Positions 10,701 through 24,900 of a stretch of 64,000 nucleotides of DNA are shown piece by piece. Below the pieces are notes generated by a model that saw only the letters and a program-made list of their open reading frames with translations, did not search any database and had not been told where the DNA came from. The DNA is from Temnothorax longispinosus. Its lineage: Eukaryota > Arthropoda > Insecta > Hymenoptera > Formicidae. A program made the position numbers and the translations under genes. The stretch spans positions 1,488,001-1,552,000 of the forward strand of contig NC_092363.1 of NCBI RefSeq assembly GCF_030848805.1. Direction: 5' to 3'. How positions within the stretch are numbered: position 1 is the stretch's first letter; each line of letters begins with the position of its first letter.

Positions 10701-13700
10701 TAAACACATACATAAATACACACGTATATGATATTGGCAAACATTTCGGTGGGAGCAATTGCGATGAAAGCGTGGAAGCTATTATATTACATAGCAGAGA
10801 TGATAACGCAAATTGAAGGAATGGGATGCATTGATATTGACATTTTAGTGAAATTGAACCAAAATGAACATAATCCATGCATGTACAGGCAAATAAAATC
10901 ACCTATAAATGAGAAATTATAGCTAGATATGCATGGATGAAGAGTTTTTGATTCTCCAGAACTTAATCAACAACTAATGATGTTAAGCACGTAATCTTCT
11001 TTCTTTAGTATTTAAATAAAATAAATGTTACTATGTGACTAAATTTGGTTTTGTCTACAATAATTAATATCTTTATTTTTTCTATTAATGATCTTCTATT
11101 TTATTTAATCTTTTATGGAAATTATTTTACCTAATTTTCATATTGCAGGGATTTTTATTTTACACTAACTCTTCTAAATCTAATATGTAAGCGTCTATTA
11201 TCGTCTATTATCATCAGCTAAGATAATCGCAAATTGCATAAATTACAACGTATCAAAGTTATAATTAAAAAGATTTAACGATTCTTTTAGTCCAATTAAG
11301 CCGAACAAGGACAATCAAGATGCAATTATCATAACTGCATATATATCAATATAAATATATTTATCGATATATTTATCCTATTAATACGTCTAATAAAATA
11401 TTAGCAAATAATAATTTGTTGATAAATCAGTACCTGCTTCAGTAATAAATCGCTATTTGCGCTAAGACAAGTCACTAAATGCTTCGTGAGCTCCAAGAAG
11501 GATGCAAGCACTTCCGTCGTAAGATGATCTCGACTTGCTTTCTGTAGCATAAAACTTATTACCAGAAATCCTCTGTTTTGTACCATGTGTTGTTGAACGG
11601 TTTGAGAAGTCTCTACCAAGTCGCAAATAAACCCGAGCAGTTTCGAACTGAAAAAAAAAATGACGTCGATGTTTCTCGTTAATGCCTTCTATTTAAATGT
11701 ATGGCTTCGCAAAGCGGTAACTATCAATAAGCTTTACCATAATGTGGGATCGCGCTTAATGTCGTTCGGCGCTATGCAGTCATAAGGCATATCCAGCTGT
11801 GAGAATAATGGGAACAGTACTTGGATACCACCTATCGAGTTCAACGTGCTGTGAATGGAGTGTGTTATGACTGCCTTGACATCCTGAAAAAGCCGAAATA
11901 AAAATTTCTTATTTATTTTATATTTTTATTTATATACGTTATATCTAAAATTCATTCTACACATATTGTTTACAAATAAATGAAAAGCGTATGTAATTCT
12001 ATGTATCTATCTCTGTGGTAAATCTATAGTGTTGAATCTATCTCTGTTTAACAGCAACAATAAACTATACCTGTAGCATGAGGGCATGCGGAGTATGTAC
12101 AAAATAAGAGATGTTGCCTTTCGGTGCGCTCTGTAGACAAAGCTGCGAATCTGTCGCTACTGGATTGTACATGAACACAATTGCATTCGACAATTTTCCA
12201 TCATAAAGTACCTGAAATATTATATATAAAATAATAAATTAATAAAATTATTGATCTCCCGCGCGGAAAACTTTCAATATTTATATTGCGAATAATTTAC
12301 AATACATTACTATGACATCAAGATAAATGCACTACATTATTCAATCTCACCAGGATGTAAATCTCTTGGATACTAACTACATAATGTAAATAAATACACC
12401 GAAAACACATACTTGAAAGCAATAATCAATAATTCAACGCTACTCCATATTTATACTGCTACTTACTACCAATTAGGATACCCATTAGCATCTCAAATTA
12501 AATCGTAGAAAAAAAATACGATATATAATATATGTAAAGCGATGCTTACAACAAAAGTACTTTGCACATTACTAAGTTCATTCTGTGACACTCGTTAATC
12601 AAGAAAGAGCATCCAGTAAGTAAGTAAAGAAAAGGAAAATAATAAAAAAAATAAGATACGCACAAAAATATACATACATTATTAATATAACAGATATAAA
12701 GAAAGATTCACGCCCAGTTCCACAAACGTCGGTTAACTTTTAATATTAGGTTAATTCACTCTTTGTCTTTTTCAATGTCTCTCTCATGTCCATTTCTACC
12801 AATGTAGATTAACTTTAATCTCGGTTTAACTTACTTTTTATCTTTTCTAATTCTTAAAATTAGAAAATGATTTAAACCGAGATTAAAGTTAACCTGCAGA
12901 AATGGATACACGAAGGAGGCGAAGAGTACCTAAGATTAACCTAAAATTAAAAGTTAACTGACGTTTGTGGAACTGGGCCTCACAGTCACAATAAATCGAC
13001 TTTTTCAAAACAAATAATATCAAACGAATCGATAAACTTCAGGCCGCGGTGGCCGCCAAGAAAAATCGGTGGTCATAATTGGGTAATTACCTCAGATGAA
13101 CTCGAACGCAGTAACAGAATAATTAACAAAGTACAAATCATATATTAACGGAAAAATAAAATCAAAATGCTTACAATTTGCATACTTTGGTCCACCATGC
13201 TCGTAGAGAGATCCTGCTCACTCACCCTTTTATGATTGTCGGGCAGATTCAGGTAGCACTCGTTGTCGAAACGAAACTGGCTCTGCGCACGGGATCGAAA
13301 AAGCGATGATAAATATTCGTTCACGAATAAAAGGTCGAAAAATGTTCGCGTTTAACTAAAGATTTATTCACATATATACCTATAGCACATAGCAACGGCG
13401 AGAGTAAGAGAGAGAGGGAGAGAGATTACAGCGTACCTTATATCCCGGCCCCAGTCTATGCATCGCGCATATCTGATGCGTTGTCAGTGCTTCGCTGAAT
13501 AAATATATTGCACTCATTTGTCCGCAAAACACGCGCTCTTCGTCCAGTTCGGGGGTTGCTCCAATGTAACATTTGTCAAAAGGCTGTAAAACGACGTTGC
13601 CATTTTTTTTTCTTCAAATCGTTTTATCGGCGAGAGAAGATTATTGATGTAAAAAAATATTTGTGGACACTCACGTCATTCGTCGAAACGTGCCATGTCA

Positions 13701-16700
13701 TTTCTGTACTCGACGCCAACTGGCCATTGACCAGACATTTAATTTCACTTTTTGTCCACCTATTGTATATATACACTACCGCGATCATATACCACTGTAA
13801 AATAAAGATATTTTCCACGTACAGTACACAAAAAATTTTCTATATGCGGGTACATGTCAATTTAAAAGTATATTAATGGCATACCTTTCGTGGCTGAAAT
13901 TCGTATTTGACACAATGTTGGAAGCCCTTGCCCTTTATTTTCATAGAAGTCAGGACTAAGCAGTTGCCTACGAAATGCGCAGAGTATCCTACTCCCTTGC
14001 TTGTTTTAAAGCTAAAATGACGGAAAGAGAGCAATGTTACTTTCTATCGTTGAACTGTTTTACTCGTATTCGCCTCTTGTAATGCCCTGTACTCTTATTT
14101 TGACATAAGAAAACGCAATTCGAAAGATATAGTGGAAATTACATATATATAAATATAATTATTTTGTGAATAAAATTAGTGCGAGACAATTTAAAATTTG
14201 AACATTATTCTCGTTGCAAATGTATGCCAACAGAATCACATTTAATGAGTTTAATTGAAATGTCTGAGTGCTTTCTTCGTAGTTGAGAAACATAGGTGAT
14301 TCTTTAGGGCCGCCGCTCCACCTGGAGAGAGTACTTTTGTAAGGGTGCTTGATGTGAGAGCACTTACCAGTAGAGGTACGGTTTTTCTCGTTCGATATTA
14401 ACAGAGTTGATGGGATCTAGGCGGAACCATGTGGTAAAGGTAAATCCATTCTCGTGCGGCCACTTTGCAAGCGGCGGCAAAACAATCGCCTAGGAGACGT
14501 AAAAAAAGATGTAAAGATTCTCATCAAGATATTCCACGTAATTTGAACGGAACAACGCAATATTAAGTTTAATATTGGTGATTTAATTGTTTTTAATTGA
14601 TTATGATATTTCGTTCTCAAGTTTCCTTAATATTCAATAAATAAAATAGATATTACGTCAATATTCGTAATGTACAATGGAAGTTGTACGCATGCTGTTT
14701 GACTTCAACTTTGATTTTATTTTCTCTCTCTAAACGTATATATTGCAAATATTATTTTATCCTATCTCCATTCACAGAATGTACAATATTTGTCACGTTT
14801 CATGTAATGAGCTTTTACTCTCTAACAAGCTTTTCGAAAAACTCCAACAAACTCTAAACTGCATCAATAATTTAATTAATAGTTATGCTGTTTCGGAGTG
14901 TCGTAATGTTTACTACATTTAAAGTTAAAAAGCAAAATATAACGGTGCTCGTTATTGATATAAATTTATACTCAACTACGACTCTATATGCGTATATTTT
15001 TTCCAGGATACAATTGATTTGAATATAAAATGAGGATACGAGAAAAAAGAAAAAAAAAAGATTGTCACTATACATTGTTGCTCGATATTAATTAGCACGG
15101 TGCGTCTTATTATAAGTACAGCTTATAACTTTAGTTTGCAAACTTCGTCAAGATTAACTGATCTAGACTATGTAAAGTGTCATTTTTGATATAATTAGAA
15201 GAAGAAATTAATACTTAGATGATGAAAATCTTGAACTTTATTGCTTCTTATTAAACGCTATAAATTCTTCTTATCTAATACAAAACTCTTTTCTTGTCTT
15301 TTATATAAACTATATTAGATAAGTATTAAATATACAAAAATAAATGTTTATATTGCCTCAATTTAAATCGAAACACTCTAGAATGAGTACGTATTGATTG
15401 AATATGCGGTAATAACGTTCGAGAGGAAAGTTTCTTACCGTGATTGATTTCGAAAATGTAAGCGGGTATAGCGGAATCTTACGACGCGAGGGTAAATTCT
15501 TTTATCGGAACTTTGATCGAGTTTAGAATCGAACGACGTCCTCAGGGATGTCGTAAAGTAAGAAGTATCTGTTCTAAGATAAAGACGAACAAGAAAAGAA
15601 CTTACCGACCCCTTCCTGCCGGGGAAACTGAAAAATACGTCGGGCCCATTTCGCTGCGGCATTTGGCGGAGGACGTTTAATAGTTTCGCCGAATGCCGTG
15701 GCTATAAAACGTAAACGCTGCTTTAGTAATCTCAGTGTATCTAATGTATTCGCTCAATATATCTATTAAATAAATATTCTTGCGATAATGTTTATCCAAT
15801 TCAATATATATTTGCAATCTTGAAAGAATCTAATTAAACCTTAAAAGTTCTTACCCACTTTCCTTTAACGGATTTCATAGCGCCGAACAAAAGTTTCAAT
15901 TCTTTCACCGTTATGCTGTAGCTTGCTAGCACTCCCAGCATATCGATTAACAAGTCTGTCGCAATATACAAAATATTTAAGGTATTATCAAAGAATGTAT
16001 AATTAGTTAGAAGAAAACAGTACAGCAAGTTTTTATATATATCATGCATGATACATAATTAGCAGGGGTGGGAAAGTTATTTTTTAAAAGTAAACTAGTT
16101 ACCGTTACTTATAGTTACTGATTCTCAAAAGTATAACTAAAAGTTCGTTACCATTACTGTTACTTAAAAAGTAACGATTCGTTACCTTTTCCGTTATTTT
16201 TTTAATGCTAAAACGAGATCACGGACTAAAAAATTTACTTTTGTAATATTTTTTGTTAAAAATTTAATAAAAGCAATAACATTTTATATTTTAAATCGCA
16301 AGCCACAAAAAATTTAAAGAGAAAAGTTCTATAATGCTCAAAATACAAATAAAAAATTTTAGTTTTTATTAAAATTTATAAATGCGTTTATAAATTTATA
16401 CTTTTTTGCATCCTTAATTTTATGTTTAAAATTTTTAACATGAAAAAACGCGCATATCATAACCAGTATTCATAAAGTTTGTTCTTATACTAATATGACT
16501 CTGTGATTGGCTTGTGATATATCTTAAAACTATTCTTGAGACGATCTTAAATATAACAACGGACTATGAACATCAGTCGAAGACGGAAGATTAAATATAT
16601 GAAAATTATATCATTAATAGTTAATAGATTCAAAATATAAGAAGTAATGAGAAAAGTAACTGTTAAATTTGTTACCGTTACTGAAAAAATATAACTACGG

Positions 16701-18656
16701 CTGCATTCTGATATTTACTGTCAGCAACTGTCAGTATTAAAAATCTGTAGTATACGTGATGTAAAAATTGAAAAATATAGATTTTCAGTGTTGACAGTGA
16801 ATATCGGAATGCAGCCTTCGTTACCGTTACAATTACAAAAAGAAAAAAGTAACGCTGTTATCAATCAGTTATAAAAAAAAGTAACTGTAATGGTAATGGC
16901 GTTATAAGTACCTAATGCCTTACTTCCCAACCCTGATAATTAGTATCATTTATATTGCTAGAATACAGAACTCTGTTACACATTTTTGTTATACTAGAAA
17001 AAATTCAGTTATTCCTACGTTTTATTAATGACACTCGTTTGAAATATTTACCAGCAACAACAGTTTCCGCACGAGATAATCGGTGCAGAACATGTTCTAT
17101 GAGACTCACATCCGTACATGCTTGTAAGTTTCTGACGCTTTTTCTCAAAATCGCAATAAAGACGCTCCAGATTTCAGCCTGAAACAAAAATATTGTGCAT
17201 ATATTACTTATTTGCACTTACACAACTAGTAACGTATGAAAGATTTATATGCGTACAATATTTCTTATTTAATAAAAAAGTAAGTATACCTTTATACTAT
17301 TTATTAATAGCGGCAAACATATACGATGTATAAAAGACTCTTTTAAAAATGTTGTATAGATATTTTTATATTAAATATAAAAATATATGCTTAAAGTTTA
17401 TTTAACATTGTTAAGAATAACTTGATGGTCCATCCGAACAAACTATGTAATCAACAATTTGGCTCAAATGGAATTTCATTGTGGTATATAATTACTTTAT
17501 CATCATAAATCGTCTGCTAAAGTTATGTAATAGTCAGATGATTGAAGAACATTAATTACAGCATGCCCCCTTATTAATATTCGCTTGTTTGTTGAAAATA
17601 TACTTCTATTAAAAACATTAACGTTGACGATATATAATAGTTTTCATATTAAAGCATAGTAATTTAACTTTTACAGAATCTAAAAAATTAGCATCAGTTT
17701 TTTATATCAAATCCTTCCTTTGCTTCGCATGTTCTAAATATAAATTATTTTCTGTTATCCCCCGTATATTTTTTTAATTTTTTTGTTTGACATCATCCAT
17801 TTTCGAATCAATCCGATTCAATTAATCGAATTGTCTGAATAGACAGAAAATCCAGTAATGTCTTTGTTATAGATAATGGCTTGCCAATTACGTCCATGGC
17901 AAAAACTACTTGGAGGACTTCTCCAAGTGGAGTGGTAGTGGTTTTACTCTCGCAGCGAATAAAGGATGGCTTAATAAAACCGCACGCTCACCCCGTGAAG
18001 AAGAAGTTAATGCTCTAAAGAGGTTTTTTGTAAAGCCATCGCGAATAATTCACTCTTGGACATTCCAAACAAAGCAAAACGCAAGATTCCTGTCCATGAT
18101 ACGTGTTATTTAATACAATTAAATACTGCTCTCGGTTTATAATAGAAAACTGAGAGTAACTCGCATAAGTTTAAGTCACAGGTATTAACATAGTTTACCA
18201 GCAACTATTTCAATATGCAGGCGGCAGCATTATCCCGCGAGCATGTTTATACAGCGCGGGATCAACTTCCAATGGCTTTGCAACAGTTCATTCATCTTCA
18301 AATTATTATGCTCCCGGATATAGCCGGGACGACCGCGTACAACCGAACGCGACGCGAACGCCAGGCCGTGTACCCGCGTAATCCCCTACCGATATGCAAG
18401 GTAGGCCACGAAGCGAGATAACTACGGGTACGGGGTAACCGCCGAATAGCGGAGAAATCCCGAAAATGCCGCTGGAATTCCCCCCAGTCGGAATTTCGGC
18501 CCCGCGAGCCGGAGTTTTAGCGAGGAGAAGTTATGGGCATTCGGATAATTCCGGAGTAATGATCTCGCGGCTATACACCTTGTCGGCTTACTACATCGGA
18601 GTTGCAGGATGAATCCGCCCAGCGCGGACAAAAAAGTGACAGAAAGAGGAGGGGGG

Positions 18657-18719
<63 letters not shown>

Positions 18720-21700
18720 GAGAGAAAGTCCTGAGTAATGTCGTAGAAGCTTTCAGCTGTCGCTCGACCGTGATAAATTGCTCTGAATCGCAAGAGCATT
18801 GGTTAGTCAAGTTGATCTTCGAGCTAGGTAGCTCGTCTTCGCGCTAAAGGACGCTGCTTATCTGTTCTCTTAGATATTGGCGCCTCGAGACAGAGACACC
18901 GCGAACATTCCTTTACGAATACGGATATTAATCGAATACGGATATTAATTTTCTGTAACGTCATTTGTCATTTTACGTCCGAAGGAGCGCGTCCGAGGAA
19001 AACATATATTTTCACTGACCATGCGCATGCCATACGTGTTTATTATTTTTTTTCATAAACTAATATTTCCATTTGTAGTTACATACTTGATGAGGATTAA
19101 AGTAAATTGAAAACGTGAAGTATAACGCAAAATTCTATAATCGCTTTCTCTCGTTAACAGAAACAAAGATCTCGAATCTTTCTCCTTTTTATATTTTCCA
19201 ACTTTATATTACACAATCGTCTTCTTTTAACATCATTTACTTGCGTAATACCGACCGCTTCCTCGCACAAGTGGCAAAATTACGTGTTTGAAGCAACACG
19301 TGAGCCGCGGGTGCAACGGTCGGAATGAAAAGCGCGCGAACGTGAGCCGTGGCGTGGTGAAGTGAGCCGCTAATGGGAGGACGACGCAGTGCGACAATGT
19401 TCGGGCCGTTCGGGGATGTGCGCTGCGTCGCGTGTCGCGCGTGATTGGAGCTGCTCCGTGTTTTCCGCAGCGAGACAAACGTATAAATCGGAAAATAAAT
19501 CGGGCGTTACCTCGCGTGTTCGTGGCCTTCGAATTTCAAGGTGAAACGTTTGGTGCTCCGGACGCAGACTCGACGCGCATCGGAGATCCGGCGATCGCCC
19601 GACCGGCGCGAGTCAACGACGCAGAACGCAGCCGCGCCATTCCGCCCGCGCCGTGCCGACGTGAGACGTGAGTGTTGTATGTACATACATCGTTTCCTCT
19701 CACGGCGCATGCATGGGGTATTCCGTGAAAGCGTAAATCGTACTCGGGCGTCGAGCTGTGAGCGCGACGCGATAACGTACGCATAGGACGCCCCGACCTG
19801 ACAAATCACCCAGGCGCAGCCTCGTTCAACGAGTGTGCCTTCTCGTCCGTCTTCCACGCCGACGCGACGCTAGACGGTCGCTTTCGTCTTTCTCTCGTTC
19901 ACTCTCTCTCTCTCTCCTGACTGTCCCGTAATGAAATGACAAATGGCCTAGCAACTCGAGCTGATACACTCGATTTGCTAGCCTATACGCGCGGCGAAAT
20001 CGGCCGGACGCTAAATCGTGATAGATGCGACGAAATAAAATACTTAGACTGCCGGTTAGACCGGCGACATTAAATAGCGATATACAGGGTGAGTAGCGCA
20101 ACGTTACTCGTGAGATTTTTTTTCTTTTTAATGACCGGCGAATTTTTGCCGGGACGCACGCGAGTCACTTGTCGCGAGAAAGGGAAATTGGGAATAGATT
20201 TACATATTATTTACTTCTCTTTCCTTGTAGCGATCTGTAATTCATGTATTCCATCCTGCTTTGTTTATAAATGGCCACCGTATTTTTCCCTGATGTATAA
20301 CACCCCGTTTTAACAATTCAGTAGCACGCCCGTGTATTTTCTCGAAAAAAAGCGCCGATCCAAATAAACCAAAACGCGGCGTAAGAGCGGAAATAAAATT
20401 TTAATTCGAGCAACGCGTCATCTCGGCGCGGCGGCAAGCATGCCGTATAATAAATTTAATATTGAAATTGTTTCTGTATATTCGCTACGTGGAATACAAA
20501 TATTTATATCTATGTGGAGAATGAGCGGAATGCCAAAAATTTAATCATTTAAATCGTACGTTTTATTTTTTTGCGATAATAAAAAAAAAAGAAATAATTC
20601 GCAATGTTGATTATTTAGCGGCGATTCGTGATTGCAATGTAAACATTTTCTTCGAAATTAGGTATCGGCGTTATATTTTGAAATATTGCGAGGCTAAAAA
20701 CATAAAATATCAGAGATACTGCAATGTCATCACGTTTTTTAAATTTATTTTATTTAAGCAAAATAACGGATGCGTGAAGATTGGAAATTATATAATAATC
20801 TTTCAGAAAAAAATATAGAAATATATAAAAGTAATCTGTATCTGGAAAATAGATACAAATGTGTAACGTTATTTTATTATCGAAAAAATGGAGGTGGTCT
20901 TTTCTGACAAGAATTAAATTTGAAATTTTAACTTTTTACTGTCTAGGATAAAATATTTCGTAATGTTTTTAAAACATTCGCGAATTGTATTAAAATAATA
21001 ACACGGATGTGTAATTTTAATGATTACGATAATTATATTGCAATCGCGAAATAGAACTGTACTTTTGAAGGCATTTTCCGATATTGTTATAAAAAACATT
21101 AATGGACGCATAAAATTGTATCTTTTATAATTTATCAGAAGGATTTTAACGGCTGACTATACGCACGATTGAACTACTAAAATCATCGCATATGCAAAAT
21201 AGACGAATATATCTTAGTTTATCGCGGGTTATATTAACATCATTAAATAGTAAAAGGATAATTTTTTTTTAATATGATATCGAGCTTCTCTAATCTTTAG
21301 AATAATTTTCTAAGATTTTTTTTATTTCGAGTGTTTAATTAATCAAATCATAGTTTACAATGTTATAAGCAATCTATTAATGTTAATGAGCAATATATTA
21401 AATATATTATAGATGCAATCTTATTGTGTATAAGATTGCATATTCTGAAGGAAATCAGCGGTCGGTGTACACCTACACATTTAATCACTCGACCATAATT
21501 CGCGTTCTATCACTGGTATTCGCTGATAGCACTTAGGAGAAAACATAAAGGCAGCTCTATGTGCGGTTTTCCCATGAGCCTCTGCTTCCGCGAATGTTTG
21601 AGGCGTGATCCTCGGGGGTACTCCGGGGTAGAATAATCCTGCATAATATGGGGGGCTTGCGAACCTGTAAAATCCAAGTACCTGGCGCGCTCGTGAATAA

Positions 21701-21941
21701 TTCGCTGCACGCGAGCGTCGTTAAGTTGCAGCATCGGGAATTTAATGACCTCTCTATACAAGAAAAGTTGTTGTCGACGTCAGTATAAAGACGTCGTGTA
21801 AAGACTCGGGAGGAGAGAGAGAGAGATACAAGTCGAGACAGATTTTCTTTCATAACATGTACTCGTGATATATCGATGTGTACATAATATTTATATAGAA
21901 ATTCTCGGTATTTCTACCTTTACTCTAGTCAGAGAGAACTA

Positions 21942-21982
<41 letters not shown>

Positions 21983-24900
21983 CTTAAAAAAATTATAAAA
22001 CAACTTTGTTATTGCACGAAAGTGCAGACGCTAAATTGACTAACATTTTGGCAAGAAATGTTATTTTTCGTTCAGCACTGGCTATTATATTTCTACTAAT
22101 TATTTATAGAATGCGCGATCGATTTCTCATGAAATCTGGTGAGCTATACGCGCGCGTCATCGGCATCTTATTATCATTTCCACCCTGGTATATTATCGAT
22201 TCCTCAACGGTACTAATTCTTCCTAAGCCCGGAACAGTCTCGTGAGACTGCTAAAATTAGGTCCCTCCGGCGGGGAATTTCGCAGAATCGCATTTCCTGC
22301 GGGATCGTTCAATTTCACCGTGGCCATCCATTACGCTACACATTAAAACGTACTCGCCGGTTTGGTGCGTACCGTTCAACGATTGTGCCGCGCTAAAAGC
22401 CACCGGCCTAGCGTGACTTTTAAAGGCAGCCACAGCGTTGAAAAGATAGGGAGAGAGAGAGAGGCGAGAGCCTGTGTGGTTTTTCACCTCGCCGAGTGTG
22501 AAAAACATCCCTCTGTACACTTTTTCATGAGTACGTATGCAGATTTCGCTCTCTCGAACTGTTGGCAGGTTAAATTCAGGCTCTAAATAATAAGATAATA
22601 AAGTTAAAGTGGCTTCTGAGTCATAATGTTCACTTTTGTCAAACAAAAAAAAGGGCAAAATTTATCAAAGATTCAATGGACAAAAGAAAGTCTCGGCTTT
22701 GAAAGTATTTTTTTATTTTATTTTATTACAACATTGAAGTCAGAAGAAAGAGGCATGAAAGTATTCACAATGGACTTAAGAATAATACAGTCGGAGCCAG
22801 TAGGTACGTTAAAGGGCAAGACCGAGTTTGAAGCATTTGTGCCGACACTAATTAATTCGTTATAGAATCAATAGAGCTTTTCGTTCAGGATTCGTTCCAT
22901 TTGCACGGCATTTGGTGCCGTTCCGAGTCTTAATCCGTTTTCTCTTCTTCGTTTCATTCTTTTTCAGTCTCCCAGGCGTCGTTTCGTAGTTAAATTGCAG
23001 ATTATTCGAGGATAAACGATGACGAATGAATCAATGGTTGCATCATTATGCCTTTCATTCTCCAGATTGTCTTTGGATTATCGCCGACCATCGCATTGTT
23101 ATTGTTATGCTTTCATTTATTCTGATTCTTTCTCAAGTGCAAGTTAGAAATTCTCAAATGTATTAAAAAGATTTAAGGAAGGAATACATGAAAATAACGC
23201 TTTAATTTGTATTTCAATTTCCATGAAATTTTAGTTGTCTTTTAATACTATTATTTTTGACCGTTTATAATATTTCTTTCCTATAGACACGCTAATGTAA
23301 TGGGTTTATTTATTTATTTAAACCTCATTAAATTAATGTAATGGAATTATTTATATTTTTGAGATAAATAATTACAAATTTTTACATCAAAAAGATGCAT
23401 AAAATTTATAACGAATTTATCGTCATTAGATATAAGCGATTTATTACCATCGTGCAGTTAAAATGGTTATAAGCTAGACGTAGCTTTTTAAATGTTCAAA
23501 CTTTATAACATTCTCGTTTTGAATGACTTTAACGTAGTAAGAACAAATGACAGTAATAGGTATAATTATGGTTGAGCCGGTTGAGGTCGAGAATACGTCA
23601 AAAACGATTGTGCGAGCGCGGGCTACTTAAGTACCAGAGCAGAAGTTCCATTTGACGAGAACACGTAAAGTGTTTATGCCGCGAAAAGACCTGCCCTCAA
23701 TCGCTTCTTTGAATTTCAAGTCTCTCAAAGGGTCAGCTTTCGGTTAGCGGCCAATCCAATTGAATTTGAACCCGTTTAGCATGAGGTTTCTGTCGTGGTA
23801 TTAGGTTAACCATGCACCTATTTGGGTCTACTGTATCAAAGGGTCGAGAGTACAGTTTCATGAAAAGAAAAAGACTGAAAGTGTTACATCAATTCCCAAA
23901 CGCTCGTATAACGTTTAAAGTCGTTTGAAAATTAACACTGATAAATTGATATCCTCGATTAATATAAATAATTTCTTATATATATATATATATATATTAT
24001 TTTGCATTCAATCTAATAATAATTAAATGGCAACCAAGATTAATTTGTGTTATTAATTTGTTTCTCTAAAATTTACTTTTTTAAATGTAAATACCATCGC
24101 TCATAATGTTTCATAATGCTGTATAATGTTTTACGTTTCTGCTTTAACCTTTAAAAGCGCGGCTTTTGCACATCTGTAAAGGGCCTTCTGGATGGAAAGA
24201 CCCAGAAGGTTCTTATTTATTTAAAAGATACTCGACAGAATGCTACAAAAATTTGCGCATTCAAGGGTTAAAATATGTACGTCGTATTAACTTGGCGCAA
24301 AAGTACGAATTTTCATTCTGCGGGTAAAGTAAAAACATTAAGTCAACGGATCTGAGAAAGAGCAGCGGCTGAAATAAGAAGGGTAAAGTCAGTTCATTTG
24401 CAGAAACGGACAAACCATCTCCGATGTTATCTCCGGCTTCGTTCTACGGAATACACTGTCACGGCACGCTTTAACCAACTTTCTGACTTTAATCGACTTC
24501 ACCGAGACTCCGCGCTTCCCATTTATCGCCGTTCCTTTCTGATGCGCTTCGGGGTTTAAACAAGTACAAAGCATACGTTTTCATTCCGTGCCCCGTAACG
24601 GTTTCATCATTACGGCTTAACGCTCGTTACCTCAAATTTTATGATTAGTTAAGAAATACTTGAAATAAATTGTTCATCTCGCTCTCTTTGTTGATTTCCA
24701 GTTGATTTCCAGCGAGTAAAGCTTCGGGACATTGATATTCCGCTCGCATTGTTACATGTTTCTCTAACAATGGTGCAGCTATAGTCTGCATTGACCTCGC
24801 AATACTCCTTAACATGTAGCGTTAGTACTACATTGAGATCCACGAAGCGTTAAACGTACAGATTTACGAGTAAAGGCGAAGCGTTTACGAAGTACAGTTA

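Larger units (their letters stand above)
15956..17051 (-). other. rg intron between exons b and c
   Basis: 1.1 kb, of which 873 bp is the hAT MITE at 16063-16935. Without the insertion and one target copy this intron would be only about 215 bp. Confidence 0.9.

Noticed and set aside
10728..10922. 64-codon plus-strand frame inside an rg intron
   Set aside because: No recognisable motif, signal or splice context; length is within chance for the region.
18422..18847. Frames containing Ser-Leu or Arg-Glu dipeptide runs
   Set aside because: Products of translating the GA microsatellite.
19507..19857. 116-codon Arg-rich minus-strand frame and its neighbours
   Set aside because: CpG-rich composition depletes stops on both strands at once; several mutually overlapping frames cannot all be real and none shows a family match.
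22257..22658. 133-codon minus-strand frame
   Set aside because: No recognisable domain, and no family match that I could see by eye.
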